Assembly: GCF_013488225.1 (NCBI RefSeq)
Contig: NZ_CP041238.1
Location: 831,501 to 895,500, forward strand
Origin: Sinorhizobium mexicanum
GTDB lineage: Bacteria; Pseudomonadota; Alphaproteobacteria; Rhizobiales; Rhizobiaceae
Direction: 5' to 3'
DNA: 64,000 bases
Shown: in pieces, positions 51,284 through 60,798 of the stretch
Layout of the letters: each line of letters begins with the position of its first letter
How positions within the stretch are numbered: the stretch's first letter is position 1
Notes under the pieces: model-generated
What the model saw: only the letters and a program-made list of their open reading frames with translations
Told to the model about the DNA's origin: nothing
The model's database searches: none
Translations under genes and position numbers: made by a program

Positions 51284-51304
51284 GGCCCGGGAGATTTCCG
51301 GGCC
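51284..51304. terminator. Hairpin after the metallo-hydrolase gene
   Basis: GGCCCGG (51284-51290) and CCGGGCC (51298-51304) form a perfect 7-bp stem 39 bases after the stop codon. There is no T run, so the terminator role is tentative; it also sits in the guaB leader or promoter region. Confidence 0.45.
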
Positions 51305-51308
51305 TTGA

Positions 51309-52937
<1,629 letters not shown>

Positions 52938-52947
52938 CGGCCGCTGC

Positions 52948-52972
52948 GGGGCGCTTCGAAGCGCCCCGTTTT
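52948..52972 (+). terminator. Intrinsic terminator of guaB
   Basis: GGGGCGCTTCGAAGCGCCCC is a perfect palindrome (52948-52967) followed by GTTTT, 10 bases after the stop codon. Confidence 0.85.
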
Positions 52973-53002
52973 CCCTGACTTTGCCAATGAAAGAGGAGAG
53001 CG

Positions 53003-53179
53003 ATGACCGGCTTCGAGGCCGACAACATCGTCTCGCTCAGCCTCGCTTGGCTTTTCGTCGCCTCTCGCTATTTGCATGCCTACGTGCATGTCACCGGTAA
53101 TTGGCTGCGCCATCGTCACCCGTTCTTCATGTCCGGCGTCGCACCCCTTGGCGCGATGTGGCTCTGGCTCTCCGTCTGA
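53003..53179 (+). pseudogene. Remnant of a MAPEG-family membrane protein gene
   Basis: 58 residues with a good RBS (AGAGGAGAG) and ATG. SLAWLFVASRYLHAYVHVTG then NWLRHRHPFFMSG and LGAMWLWLSV are the C-terminal half of MAPEG proteins (about 130 residues, four spans). The first two spans are missing and no frame upstream supplies them, so a deletion seems to have joined the original 5' end to the middle of the gene. It could still make a two-span peptide. It sits just after guaB, where an intact MAPEG gene is expected in relatives (from memory). Confidence 0.6.
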
Positions 53180-53255
53180 TGGCGATGGGCTGATCGCCGT
53201 TTGCCGGCATGACTGTTTCAGATCTGAGACGATTTCGCCACCGGACGCCCCCTCC

Positions 53256-53269
53256 TTGATGTGTGTCAA
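53256..53269. promoter_or_regulatory. FixK/FNR-type box upstream of adhA
   Basis: TTGAT, GTGT, GTCAA fits the FixK/FNR form TTGA(T/C)-N4-(A/G)TCAA, and is flanked by CC...GG that extends the dyad (CCTTGA...TCAAGG). It is 108 bases before the adhA start; activation from -41.5 would put the transcription start near 53303. Confidence 0.5.
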
Positions 53270-53377
53270 GGGGCCGTGGCTTGCTCTACCGCTAGGCTTC
53301 CGTCTGTCAGCGCGCCACCGGAGTGTGCGCGATGCCGGCTGCGCCGGCGCCAACATCGACAATCGGAGGACATCGAC

Positions 53378-54400
53378 ATGACCATGAAAGCCGCTGTGGT
53401 ACGCGAATTCGGCAAGCCGCTTGTTATTGAGGAGGTGCCGATCCCGAGGCCCGGGCCCGGCCAGGTCCTCATCAAGTATGAGGCGACCGGCGTGTGCCAC
53501 ACCGATCTGCATGCCGCAAAGGGTGATTGGCCGGTGAAGCCGAACCCGCCCTTCATTCCGGGCCATGAAGGCGTGGGTTACGTCGCCAAGCTCGGCGCCG
53601 GCGTCAAGGGGCTGGAGGAGGGCGACCGGGTCGGTGTCCCGTGGCTTCACACTGCCTGCGGCTGCTGTGCGCCATGCCGCACGGGCTGGGAAACGCTTTG
53701 CGGCAGCCAGCAGAATACCGGCTATTCGGTCGATGGCACCTTCGCCCAATATGGGCTGGCCGATCCGGATTTCGTCGGGCGACTACCCGCCAAGCTCGAA
53801 TTCGGCCCGGCGGCGCCGGTGCTCTGCGCCGGCGTCACGGTCTACAAGGGGTTGAAGGAGACGGAGGTGAAGCCCGGCGAATGGGTCGTCGTCTCCGGCA
53901 TCGGCGGCCTTGGCCACATGGCGGTGCAGTATGCCAAGGCCATGGGCATGCATGTCGCCGCGGCCGATATCTTCCCCGAGAAGATCGCGCTCGCCAAGAA
54001 GCTCGGCGCCGACCTCGTCGTAGATGCAACGTCGCGCGACGCCGTGGAAGAGGTCCAGAAGCGGATCGGAGGCGTCCACGGAGCGCTGGTGACGGCGGTT
54101 TCACCGAAGGCGATGGAGCAGGCTTACAACATGCTGCGTTCCAAGGGCACGATGGCGCTCGTTGGCCTGCCGCGTGGCCAGATCTGCCTGCCGATCTTCG
54201 ATACGGTCCTGAAGCGCATCACCGTGCGCGGCTCGATCGTCGGCACGCGGCAGGACCTCGAGGAAGCGCTGGAATTTGCCGGCGAAGGCAAGGTCGCTGC
54301 CCACTTTTCCTGGGACAAGATCGAGAACATCAATGCGATCTTCGAGCGCATGGAGGAGGGCAAGATCGATGGCCGCATCGTCCTCGATCTCAACAGCTAG
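53378..54400 (+). CDS. adhA: Zinc-dependent alcohol dehydrogenase
   Basis: 340 residues of the MDR superfamily. Catalytic zinc ligands are Cys in GVCHTDLHAAKGDW, His in PGHEGVGYV and a later Cys; the four structural-zinc cysteines are in CGCCAPCRTGWETLC; the NAD motif is SGIGGLGHMAVQYAKAMG. It is closest to the ethanol dehydrogenases AdhA/AdhP. The ATG at 53378 follows CGGAGGA. A FixK/FNR-type box in the promoter suggests expression when oxygen is low, which fits a fermentative or redox role. Confidence 0.88.
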   Translation: MTMKAAVVREFGKPLVIEEVPIPRPGPGQVLIKYEATGVCHTDLHAAKGDWPVKPNPPFIPGHEGVGYVAKLGAGVKGLEEGDRVGVPWLHTACGCCAPCRTGWETLCGSQQNTGYSVDGTFAQYGLADPDFVGRLPAKLEFGPAAPVLCAGVTVYKGLKETEVKPGEWVVVSGIGGLGHMAVQYAKAMGMHVAAADIFPEKIALAKKLGADLVVDATSRDAVEEVQKRIGGVHGALVTAVSPKAMEQAYNMLRSKGTMALVGLPRGQICLPIFDTVLKRITVRGSIVGTRQDLEEALEFAGEGKVAAHFSWDKIENINAIFERMEEGKIDGRIVLDLNS

Positions 54401-54563
54401 GCCGTGAAGCAACGGGGGGCGGTTCTCCGCCCCCGCGTCGCCCAATCCAGTGTCGCCGGTAACGCAGTTTTGTACGTCATGCGCGCGCTGGTTGCCCTAT
54501 CCTGTCGGCGGGCGGCTTTCCTTCCGGTACCGCCTACGGAGAGGATAGCCGAAGGAGGGCGCC

Positions 54564-55439
54564 ATGAACGAACCCGTCATCACGCAAGCGATGATCGATG
54601 CCTATGATGAATACACTCATCTGACACTGGACCGCCGCCGTTTCATGGAGACGTTGACGGCGCTGGCCGGTTCCGCAGCGGCCGCTGCGGCGATTGCTCC
54701 GATGCTGGCCGCAAACAGCGCCAAGGCGGAGATGATTGCCGGCACCGATGCGCGCATCAAGGGCGAGGACATTACCTATCCGGGCGCCGACGGCGAAATG
54801 AAGGGGTACCTCGTCAGGCCTGCCGATGCCTCCGGCAAGCTGCCCGCGGTGATCGTCATCCACGAAAACCGCGGTCTCAATCCGCATATTCGCGACGTCG
54901 CACGCCGTATGGCGCTGGAGGGTTTTGTCGCCCTTGCGCCCGATTTCCTTTCGCCCGACGGAGGAACCCCGAGCGACGAGGACAAGGCCCGCGAGATGAT
55001 CGGGGCGCTTGATGCTGGCGCAACCAACGAGAACGCGGTTGCGACGGTGACCTTCCTGAAGGGCCATGAAGGAAGCACCGGCAATGTCGGCGCCATCGGA
55101 TTTTGCTGGGGCGGCGGGCTCGTCAACCGCCTCGCCGTAAACGCCCCCGACCTCAAGGCAGCGGTCGCCTATTACGGTGCTCAACCGAAAGCCGAGGACG
55201 TTCCGAAGATCAAGGCCGCAATGCTGCTGCATTATGCCGGGCTTGACGAGCGCATCAATGCCGGTATCGAAGACTACCGCAAGGCGCTGACCGCCAACGG
55301 CAAGGACTTCACGATCTATGTCTACGACGGCGTCAACCACGCCTTCAACAATGACACCTCGGCTGCCCGCTACGACAAGGCCGCGGCCGATCTTGCCTGG
55401 GGCCGGACGGTCGAGTTCCTGAAGGCGAAGCTTGCCTGA
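54564..55439 (+). CDS. Dienelactone hydrolase family protein with Tat-like leader
   Basis: 291 residues. LDRRRFMETLTALAGSAAAA (residues about 22-41) is a twin-arginine leader. The alpha/beta-hydrolase domain shows the nucleophile in GFCWGGG (Cys, as in dienelactone hydrolases), the Asp in YAGLDERIN and the His in VNHAFNND. It resembles YghX. The natural substrate is unknown. AAGGAGGG precedes the ATG at 54564. It is 163 bases downstream of adhA on the same strand. Confidence 0.85.
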   Translation: MNEPVITQAMIDAYDEYTHLTLDRRRFMETLTALAGSAAAAAAIAPMLAANSAKAEMIAGTDARIKGEDITYPGADGEMKGYLVRPADASGKLPAVIVIHENRGLNPHIRDVARRMALEGFVALAPDFLSPDGGTPSDEDKAREMIGALDAGATNENAVATVTFLKGHEGSTGNVGAIGFCWGGGLVNRLAVNAPDLKAAVAYYGAQPKAEDVPKIKAAMLLHYAGLDERINAGIEDYRKALTANGKDFTIYVYDGVNHAFNNDTSAARYDKAAADLAWGRTVEFLKAKLA

Positions 55440-55567
55440 GAAGCTGGCGCGGGATTGCAGATCAGCGCCACGTGCTCCGTCTAAATCCCGCTTCCCGCTC
55501 GAGAGGGGCGGTCACTCGAGAACGCCACGCGTCCGAAGGGAGGCGTGGCTTTCTCGTTGTCGATCCT

Positions 55568-56518
55568 CTACCAGCCAGGCAGCATATGGCTCTGCCTCAG
55601 GCGTGGGTAACGCGGGTAGCCCTTCAAATCGCCGTCGAGGTCGTCGTTGACCGTGATCGGCGTGATGTTGTCGAGGCAGGCTGTGATGTGGTTGGTGATC
55701 GCATTCGAGAGCGACGGCGAAAGGCCCGGGCGCTTCATGATGCCGATCTGCACCGGCGCCAGCGCCGGAAAGCCATCGGCCAGCGTCAGCACCTTCATGC
55801 CGGGTCTCAGCGCCGATTCCGGAAGCACCGAAACCGCCATGCCGGCGAGCACGGCGGCGGCAACGACGGTCGACGACCAGCTCGTGAACAGGATCTGGTA
55901 TTCCTTGCCCGTCGCGTCGAGCGCTGCGCAGGCGGCCTGTCGCCACTGACAGTCACGCCGGCCGACAGCAAGCGGGATCGGCGCGTTTTCCGGCAGCGGA
56001 TGGTTGATTGAGCTCACCCAGCAAAGCGGCTCCGTCCGCACCACATCGGAGGCCCGCGCCCTTGGATTGTGGGTGACGAGCGCGATGTCGAGATCGCCCT
56101 TTGCCATTTTCTCGGCGAGGTCGACCGAGGGCTCGCAGACGATGTAGAGTTCGACGTTCGGATGGGTCTTGGCGAACCGGACGATAATCTCCGGCATGTA
56201 GCGATCGGCGTAATCGTCCGGCGTGCCGATTCTGAGCGTGCCCTCGAGGCGGTTGTCGTCGAAGGAAGCAATCGCCTCGTTGTTGAGGCGGATCATCCGG
56301 CGGGCGAAATTCAGGAGCCGGTCGCCTTCGACGGTCAGCCGGTTGCCGCGTCCATCCTTCATGAACAGTGCCTTGCCGATGCGCTCTTCCAGACGCCGCA
56401 TCTGCATCGAGACGGCCGACTGGGTCTTGAACACACGGTCGGCAGCCTTGGTGAAGCTGCCTGTGTCCGCGATGGCAACAAAAGTCTGCAATTGGTCAAT
56501 ATCGAGCGGTGCTGACAT
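55568..56518 (-). CDS. LysR-family transcriptional regulator
   Basis: 316 residues. HTH: DIDQLQTFVAIADTGSFTKA, then VFKTQSAVSMQMRRLEER; a periplasmic-binding-protein-like effector domain follows. The start at 56518 gives the usual short N-terminus; an ATG at 56533 is possible and neither has a good RBS. It is divergent from the DUF1127 gene, a pairing often seen in rhizobia, with 206 bases between. The gap carries an AT-rich TTTGATGAATATCATTAAA-type dyad (56539-56557) that could be its operator. Confidence 0.83.
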   Translation of the reverse strand: MSAPLDIDQLQTFVAIADTGSFTKAADRVFKTQSAVSMQMRRLEERIGKALFMKDGRGNRLTVEGDRLLNFARRMIRLNNEAIASFDDNRLEGTLRIGTPDDYADRYMPEIIVRFAKTHPNVELYIVCEPSVDLAEKMAKGDLDIALVTHNPRARASDVVRTEPLCWVSSINHPLPENAPIPLAVGRRDCQWRQAACAALDATGKEYQILFTSWSSTVVAAAVLAGMAVSVLPESALRPGMKVLTLADGFPALAPVQIGIMKRPGLSPSLSNAITNHITACLDNITPITVNDDLDGDLKGYPRYPRLRQSHMLPGW

Positions 56519-56724
56519 GGCCGTAATACCCATAAGATTGTTTGATGAATATCATTAAAAACATTCGTTGGACTGATCAATAAGCATTTGCGACTAATAG
56601 CCTGCAAATCACATCAAGTCCTGTCCGCGAAATCCCTCGCTGACCCGAAAAATTACCGCCGCCCCTGCGTATGACCTCCCCCGCAGGGTGTGGGCTTCTT
56701 CGTGCCTGAAAAAGGAGTACCGCC

Positions 56725-57021
56725 ATGCGCATGACCCAACAGGCCTTCGATCTCGACCTCGTTGCGGGAAAGCAGTCGGTTGCCACCCGCACCGCAGGCG
56801 TGACCGGCGTGCTGACGACCGTCTGGCGCCTGTTCCGCAGCCGCTGCCAGATCGCACGTTTGCAAGATCTTGATGACCGGCAGTTGCTCGACATGGGATT
56901 GAAACGCGAAGACCTGCATGAGGCTCTGACCTCCTCGTTCTTCGACAATCCGGGTAGCTACCTGACCCGCGCGTCCAGAAATCGGGCGAACCTCTTCTAC
57001 CGGGGGACACGCCACAATTAA
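56725..57021 (+). CDS. DUF1127 small arginine-rich protein
   Basis: 98 residues. The DUF1127 core is TTVWRLFRSRCQIARLQDLD then DRQLLDMGLKREDL. Short DUF1127 proteins of Agrobacterium and Rhodobacter take part in phosphate and carbon regulation, partly at the RNA level; this one has 30 extra residues on each side. AAAAAGGAGT lies upstream of the ATG at 56725. A RIME-like repeat follows the stop directly. Confidence 0.85.
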   Translation: MRMTQQAFDLDLVAGKQSVATRTAGVTGVLTTVWRLFRSRCQIARLQDLDDRQLLDMGLKREDLHEALTSSFFDNPGSYLTRASRNRANLFYRGTRHN

Positions 57022-57025
57022 TCCC

Positions 57026-57117
57026 CTACAGCGCCGCGCGTCCAATCAGACGCGCGAAAGGCGCTGTAGGACTCTGAATTGCTGCATGTTTTATCCTTAA
57101 ACTAAGGAGACATGCAG
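57026..57117 (-). repeat. RIME-like mosaic element, copy 11 (reverse)
   Basis: Reverse copy directly after the DUF1127 stop: CTACAGCGCCGCGCGTCC ... GACGCGCGAAAGGCGCTGTAG, then GCTGCATGTTTTATCC and ACATGCAG. Confidence 0.7.
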
Positions 57118-57147
57118 CGGCGCATCCCGCCGCCTTGGATGCGCGAT

Positions 57148-57192
57148 ACGGCATGATCCGCGATCGGTTGCCGCCTTCGCGGATCATGCCGT
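57148..57192. repeat. 16-bp perfect inverted repeat
   Basis: Bases 57148-57163 and 57177-57192 are perfect reverse complements over 16 bp (arm ACGGCATGATCCGCGA) with a 13-base loop. It lies between the RIME-like element and the candidate small RNA. Confidence 0.75.
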
Positions 57193-57199
57193 CGAAATT

Positions 57200-57305
57200 C
57201 GCTTCACGGTGCGCCGACCCGCACCGACACGTTCCCCGCAGGGTATGAGCCAATAGACCCTGCCGCTTGCCCGGTGCATGACCAAGACATGCACCGGGCT
57301 TTTTT
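57200..57305 (+). ncRNA. Candidate small RNA ending in a strong terminator
   Basis: Three hairpins follow one another: CGGTGCG...CGCACCG (57207-57226), GCAGGGT...ACCCTGC (57238-57263) and the terminator GCCCGGTGCATG...CATGCACCGGGC (57269-57299) with six T. The next gene on this strand is far away and the previous stop is 180 bases upstream, beyond two repeats. No promoter is clear, so the 5' end is a guess; it may instead be the terminator of the DUF1127 transcript. Confidence 0.45.
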
Positions 57306-57371
57306 GCGCAGTTCTGCAAGGATGCTGTCGAAGGCGTCGGATGAAGGCGTTTGAAAGCGGGACGCTTCAAA

Positions 57372-57471
57372 GCAATTCCAAGAAAAGTGCACAGCGGTTT
57401 TCCGTCCGGAATTGCGTGGTTTTCGAAGCAATTCCAGGAAAAGTGCACAGCGGTTTTCCGTTCGGAATTGC
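57372..57471. repeat. Two tandem copies of the family C palindrome
   Basis: Copies at 57372-57415 and 57428-57471, each GCAATTCC ... GGAATTGC with a GGTTTTCCG segment and GTGCACAGC loop, start to start 56 bases. They match the copy at 43266. They lie between the small RNA candidate and the end of the DUF937-like gene. Confidence 0.75.
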
Positions 57472-57504
57472 GCGGTTTCGAAGCTGATGAAACGACGAAA
57501 CGAT

Positions 57505-58323
57505 CTAGACCTTGTCGCCCGAACTTTTCTTGTAGCTCTCGAACAGGGCGTCGATGTTCTTCTGGTATTCCTTCTGCATTTCGAGCCCGCTGTCGAACAT
57601 CGTGTTCATCATTTCCGAAAATTGCCTGAAGGCCGGGTTCTCCGCGGGTGCTTTTTCGGGTGCGCTCGCACCTCGCTGCATCATCTCCTGAAACGCCTTG
57701 AAGAACGGGTTGTCGGTGAAGATGTCCGGCGTCTTCGGCTTGTCTTCCGGCTTTGCCATGCCGAAGAACCCCTGCATTGCCTGAACGAAAGGATTGTCGA
57801 AGGCGGTTGGGGCCGGGTCGGGCTTCTTGGCCAGCCCTGTCGCCTCCATCCATTGCTGCATCATCGCCATCATGGGATTGTTGGCAAAGGGATCGCTGGC
57901 AGTGCCTGTCGTTTGCTTGAACAGGCCGCCCATCAGCGTGCTCGCCATCACCGGCAGCATCTGCTTATAGATCTCCTGACCGATGCCGGTCATCTGTGCG
58001 GCTTGCGCAGCGATTGCGCGCGACATCTCCTTGGAGCCGAACAGTTGACCGAGGACACCGTTGCCATCGGCCATGCCCTGCGGCGTGAAGGCCTGGCTCA
58101 TGTCCTCGAAGTATTTCGCGTAGTTGCCGGTCGAAAGTGCGCCAAGCAGCGCACCGAAATCATAGGGATTGGCGGTGTTGCGCTTGAAGGCCGTCGAGAA
58201 AGCGGGCAGGAGCGCCGCCGTCGCCTTCGTCATCTGTTCCTGGGCAAGGCCGTATTGCTTCGCCATCAACTCGATGGCCTTGCCGTTCTGCGCCTGGGCG
58301 AACATGTCAAAAAGCGGTGCCAT
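57505..58323 (-). CDS. DUF937-like protein
   Basis: 272 residues. The N-terminal half (KAIELMAKQYGLAQEQMTKA then LLPAFSTAFKRN) matches DUF937, a helical domain of unknown function; the C-terminal half is rich in Met, Gln, Pro and Phe with repeated NPF/NPMM-type motifs (FDNPFVQAMQGFF, FTDNPFFKAFQEMM). No signal peptide. The ATG at 58323 follows AAGGATAAAGGG. The gene is downstream of gshA on the same strand by 108 bases in reverse order of transcription, so it is read separately. Confidence 0.7.
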   Translation of the reverse strand: MAPLFDMFAQAQNGKAIELMAKQYGLAQEQMTKATAALLPAFSTAFKRNTANPYDFGALLGALSTGNYAKYFEDMSQAFTPQGMADGNGVLGQLFGSKEMSRAIAAQAAQMTGIGQEIYKQMLPVMASTLMGGLFKQTTGTASDPFANNPMMAMMQQWMEATGLAKKPDPAPTAFDNPFVQAMQGFFGMAKPEDKPKTPDIFTDNPFFKAFQEMMQRGASAPEKAPAENPAFRQFSEMMNTMFDSGLEMQKEYQKNIDALFESYKKSSGDKV

Positions 58324-58431
58324 CCCTTTATCCTTCCCGGACGAACGACGCATGTCGCTGCACTATAACGGGAATCGGTGGGCTGCAAACCGCTTTTTGA
58401 CCGCATTCTGCTTGCGAACGTCTCGGCGCGC

Positions 58432-59805
58432 TCAATACTGATATTCTGTGAACACCGGCTCGACAGAACCGTTCCAGCGGCCGTTGTAAAGCGCCAGCAG
58501 GTCCTCGGCGAGTGTCGCCTTCTTCGCCAGCACTTCGTCGAGCGGTGCGAGGAACTGGCTTTCGTCTATTCCATCGCCATTCAGCCGATTGCGCCGCTTC
58601 AGGCCGGCGCGTGAAATCGCCAGGACTTCACGGGCGATGTCGAAGAGAGAGGTGGTGCCGAGTTTCGCGGAAAGCGCCTGGGCGGGCACGGCATCGCGCA
58701 GCGCCTGCACGTCCTCGTAGCTCCAGCCGCGGGTCAACGCCTCGGCCGCGTCGAGCGCCTCGTCATCGTAGAGCAGGCCGACCCAGAATGCCGGCAGCGC
58801 GCAGATCCGGCGCCAGGGGCCGCCATCGGCGCCGCGCATTTCGAGGAAGCGTTTCAGCCGGACGTCGGGGAAGAGCGTCGACAGGTGATTGGTCCAGTCG
58901 CCCATATTGGGCTGCCATTCGGCGATTTCGCCCTTGAGCGCCCCGGCCATGAATTGCCGGAACGTCACATGGGTACAGTCATGATAGTGCCCATCGCGGA
59001 CGACGAAATACATCGGTACGTCGAGCGCCCATTCGACGTAATCGGCAAAGCCGAAATTCGACCTGAAGGCAGCGGGCAATTGGCCGGCGCGCTGATTATC
59101 CGTGTCGCGCCAGATGTCGCCCCGCCAGGAGAGAAGGCCGTTCGGCTTGCCGTCGGTAAAGGGCGAGCTTGCAAAAAGGGCGGTCGCGAGCGGCTGCAGT
59201 TTCATCGACACCTGCATCTTGCGCCGCATATCCTCCTCGGAGGAGAAGTCGAGATTCACCTGGATGGTGCAGGTGCGATACATCATGTCGAGGCCCTGGG
59301 TGCCGACCTTCGGCATGTAACGCGTCATGATGCCGTATCGCGATTTCGGCATGCGCGGCGTCTCGTCGAATGTCCATTTCGGGCTGCCGCCGATGCCGAG
59401 GAAACGAATGCCGAGCGGTTCGGCAATTTCCCGAAGAACGGCCAGGTGCTGGTTGGATTCCTTGCAGGTCTGATGCAGATTTTCAAGCGGTGCGCCGGAG
59501 AGCTCGAACTGCCCGCCGGGCTCCAGCGAAATCGCGCCATTGCCGGAATGCTCGGCGAGCCCGATGATGTTGCCCTCATCGAGGATCGGTTCCCAGCCGC
59601 TTTTCTCGGCCATCCCGTTCAGAAGCGCCTGAATGCTGGCTTCGCCAAAATAGGGCACGGGGCTGTTGTCCGCCTTAAAGAAGGCGAATTTCTCATGCTC
59701 CGTCCCGATCCGAAACTTCTCCTTCGGCTTCGATCCGGCCTCCAGATAGGCGGTCAAGTCAGCGACAGAGGTAACCGGCGTCTGGTCGGTGGTATCTCGG
59801 GCCAT
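58432..59805 (-). CDS. gshA: Glutamate-cysteine ligase
   Basis: 457 residues of the plant/alphaproteobacterial type (GCS2 family): FRIGTEHEKFAFFKADNSPV near residue 37 and ISLEPGGQFELSGAPLENLH near 95 form the glutamate and ATP-metal sites. It makes gamma-glutamylcysteine, the first step of glutathione synthesis, needed for stress tolerance and nodulation in rhizobia. Length equals the Sinorhizobium GshA. It is transcribed after rsmE on the same strand, with a RIME-like element between. Confidence 0.92.
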   Translation of the reverse strand: MARDTTDQTPVTSVADLTAYLEAGSKPKEKFRIGTEHEKFAFFKADNSPVPYFGEASIQALLNGMAEKSGWEPILDEGNIIGLAEHSGNGAISLEPGGQFELSGAPLENLHQTCKESNQHLAVLREIAEPLGIRFLGIGGSPKWTFDETPRMPKSRYGIMTRYMPKVGTQGLDMMYRTCTIQVNLDFSSEEDMRRKMQVSMKLQPLATALFASSPFTDGKPNGLLSWRGDIWRDTDNQRAGQLPAAFRSNFGFADYVEWALDVPMYFVVRDGHYHDCTHVTFRQFMAGALKGEIAEWQPNMGDWTNHLSTLFPDVRLKRFLEMRGADGGPWRRICALPAFWVGLLYDDEALDAAEALTRGWSYEDVQALRDAVPAQALSAKLGTTSLFDIAREVLAISRAGLKRRNRLNGDGIDESQFLAPLDEVLAKKATLAEDLLALYNGRWNGSVEPVFTEYQY

Positions 59806-59924
59806 ATGCGTCTTCTTTGTTTGAGCGGCGTCCGCCGGGCAGCAGGAGCGATGGTGGGTGCTTGAACCGTAATTACGTGCGGTGCAAGTGAATTTCTTTC
59901 AAGATCTGCTCAAAAAAACTCCGT

Positions 59925-60027
59925 GCTGCACGATTCATTAAACCGGAGCCGGCTCAAGGGCAAATCATGCGGCAATTCAAAGTGCTACAGCATCTCAGTG
60001 CGCATTGATTGGACGCGCCGCGCTTAA
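59925..60027 (+). repeat. RIME-like mosaic element, copy 12
   Basis: Forward copy with mismatches (GCTGCACGATTCATTAAACC ... AATCATGCGG, then GCTACAGCATC ... GGACGCGCCGCGC) between gshA and rsmE. Confidence 0.6.
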
Positions 60028-60049
60028 AGGGGCCGCGAGAGGCGACGGA

Positions 60050-60787
60050 TCACCGCCAGTCGCCGACTGCCGCCTGGATGACCGCCATCGCCGCGACCGC
60101 CGCCGTATCCGCGCGCAGAATCCGCGGTCCGAGCGGGATCGCAGTCACAAAGTCGAGGCTGCGCAAAAGCGTGCGCTCTGCTTCGGAAAAGCCGCCTTCG
60201 GGGCCGATCAGCAGCGCGAGCTTACGCTCGGTGATTGCTTGCAGGATAGGCAGCGGATTCTGGCTCTCGTTGCCCTCGTCGCAGAAGATGATACGGCGAT
60301 CCTGCGGCCAGGTCTGAAGAAGGTCTTCGAGCCTTATCGGGGTATCGACAGGCGGAATGCCGAGCACGCCGCATTGTTCGGCTGCTTCGATCACGTTGGC
60401 GCGCACCCGGTCGAGGCTGCCGATCTTGCCCTGAACATGCTGCGTCATCACCGGCTGCAGTCGGCCGGCCCCCATTTCGACGGCCTTTTGGACGAGATAA
60501 TCTAGGCGCCCGACCTTGAGCGGCGCGAAGAGATAGACGAGGTCGCAAGGAGCGGGCTGCGGACGCGTCTGTTCGATCGCGGTGAGAAGGAGGCGTTTTC
60601 TGGACGGCAGCGAGAGTTCCGCCCGCCACTCGCCGTCCTCGCCGTTGAACACCAGTACGGAAGCGCCCTCGTCGAGACGCAAGACGTTGACGAGGTAGTT
60701 GTACTGTTCCTTGCTGGCCTCGTGCGTCGCACCGGCATCAAGCGGGCTTTCCAAAAACAGGCGCTGCATACGGAAATTGGCACGCAA
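60050..60787 (-). CDS. rsmE: 16S rRNA m3U1498 methyltransferase
   Basis: 245 residues of the RsmE (SPOUT) family: [15 protein letters not shown] at the start, [15 protein letters not shown], the knot motif [13 protein letters not shown] and the C-terminal [20 protein letters not shown]. It methylates U1498 in the 30S decoding region. The TTG at 60787 is chosen since it gives the usual rhizobial N-terminus and has AAGGTGA upstream; GTG at 60796 is the alternative. It starts 11 bases after the phosphate permease gene, so they are co-transcribed. Confidence 0.9.
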   Translation of the reverse strand: MRANFRMQRLFLESPLDAGATHEASKEQYNYLVNVLRLDEGASVLVFNGEDGEWRAELSLPSRKRLLLTAIEQTRPQPAPCDLVYLFAPLKVGRLDYLVQKAVEMGAGRLQPVMTQHVQGKIGSLDRVRANVIEAAEQCGVLGIPPVDTPIRLEDLLQTWPQDRRIIFCDEGNESQNPLPILQAITERKLALLIGPEGGFSEAERTLLRSLDFVTAIPLGPRILRADTAAVAAMAVIQAAVGDWR

Positions 60788-60798
60788 TTCGGTCACCT

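Noticed and set aside
54415..54434. GGGGGCGG/CCGCCCCC hairpin after adhA as a terminator
   Set aside because: The stem is good but no T tract follows on either side and the next gene is on the same strand, so I left it out as a feature.
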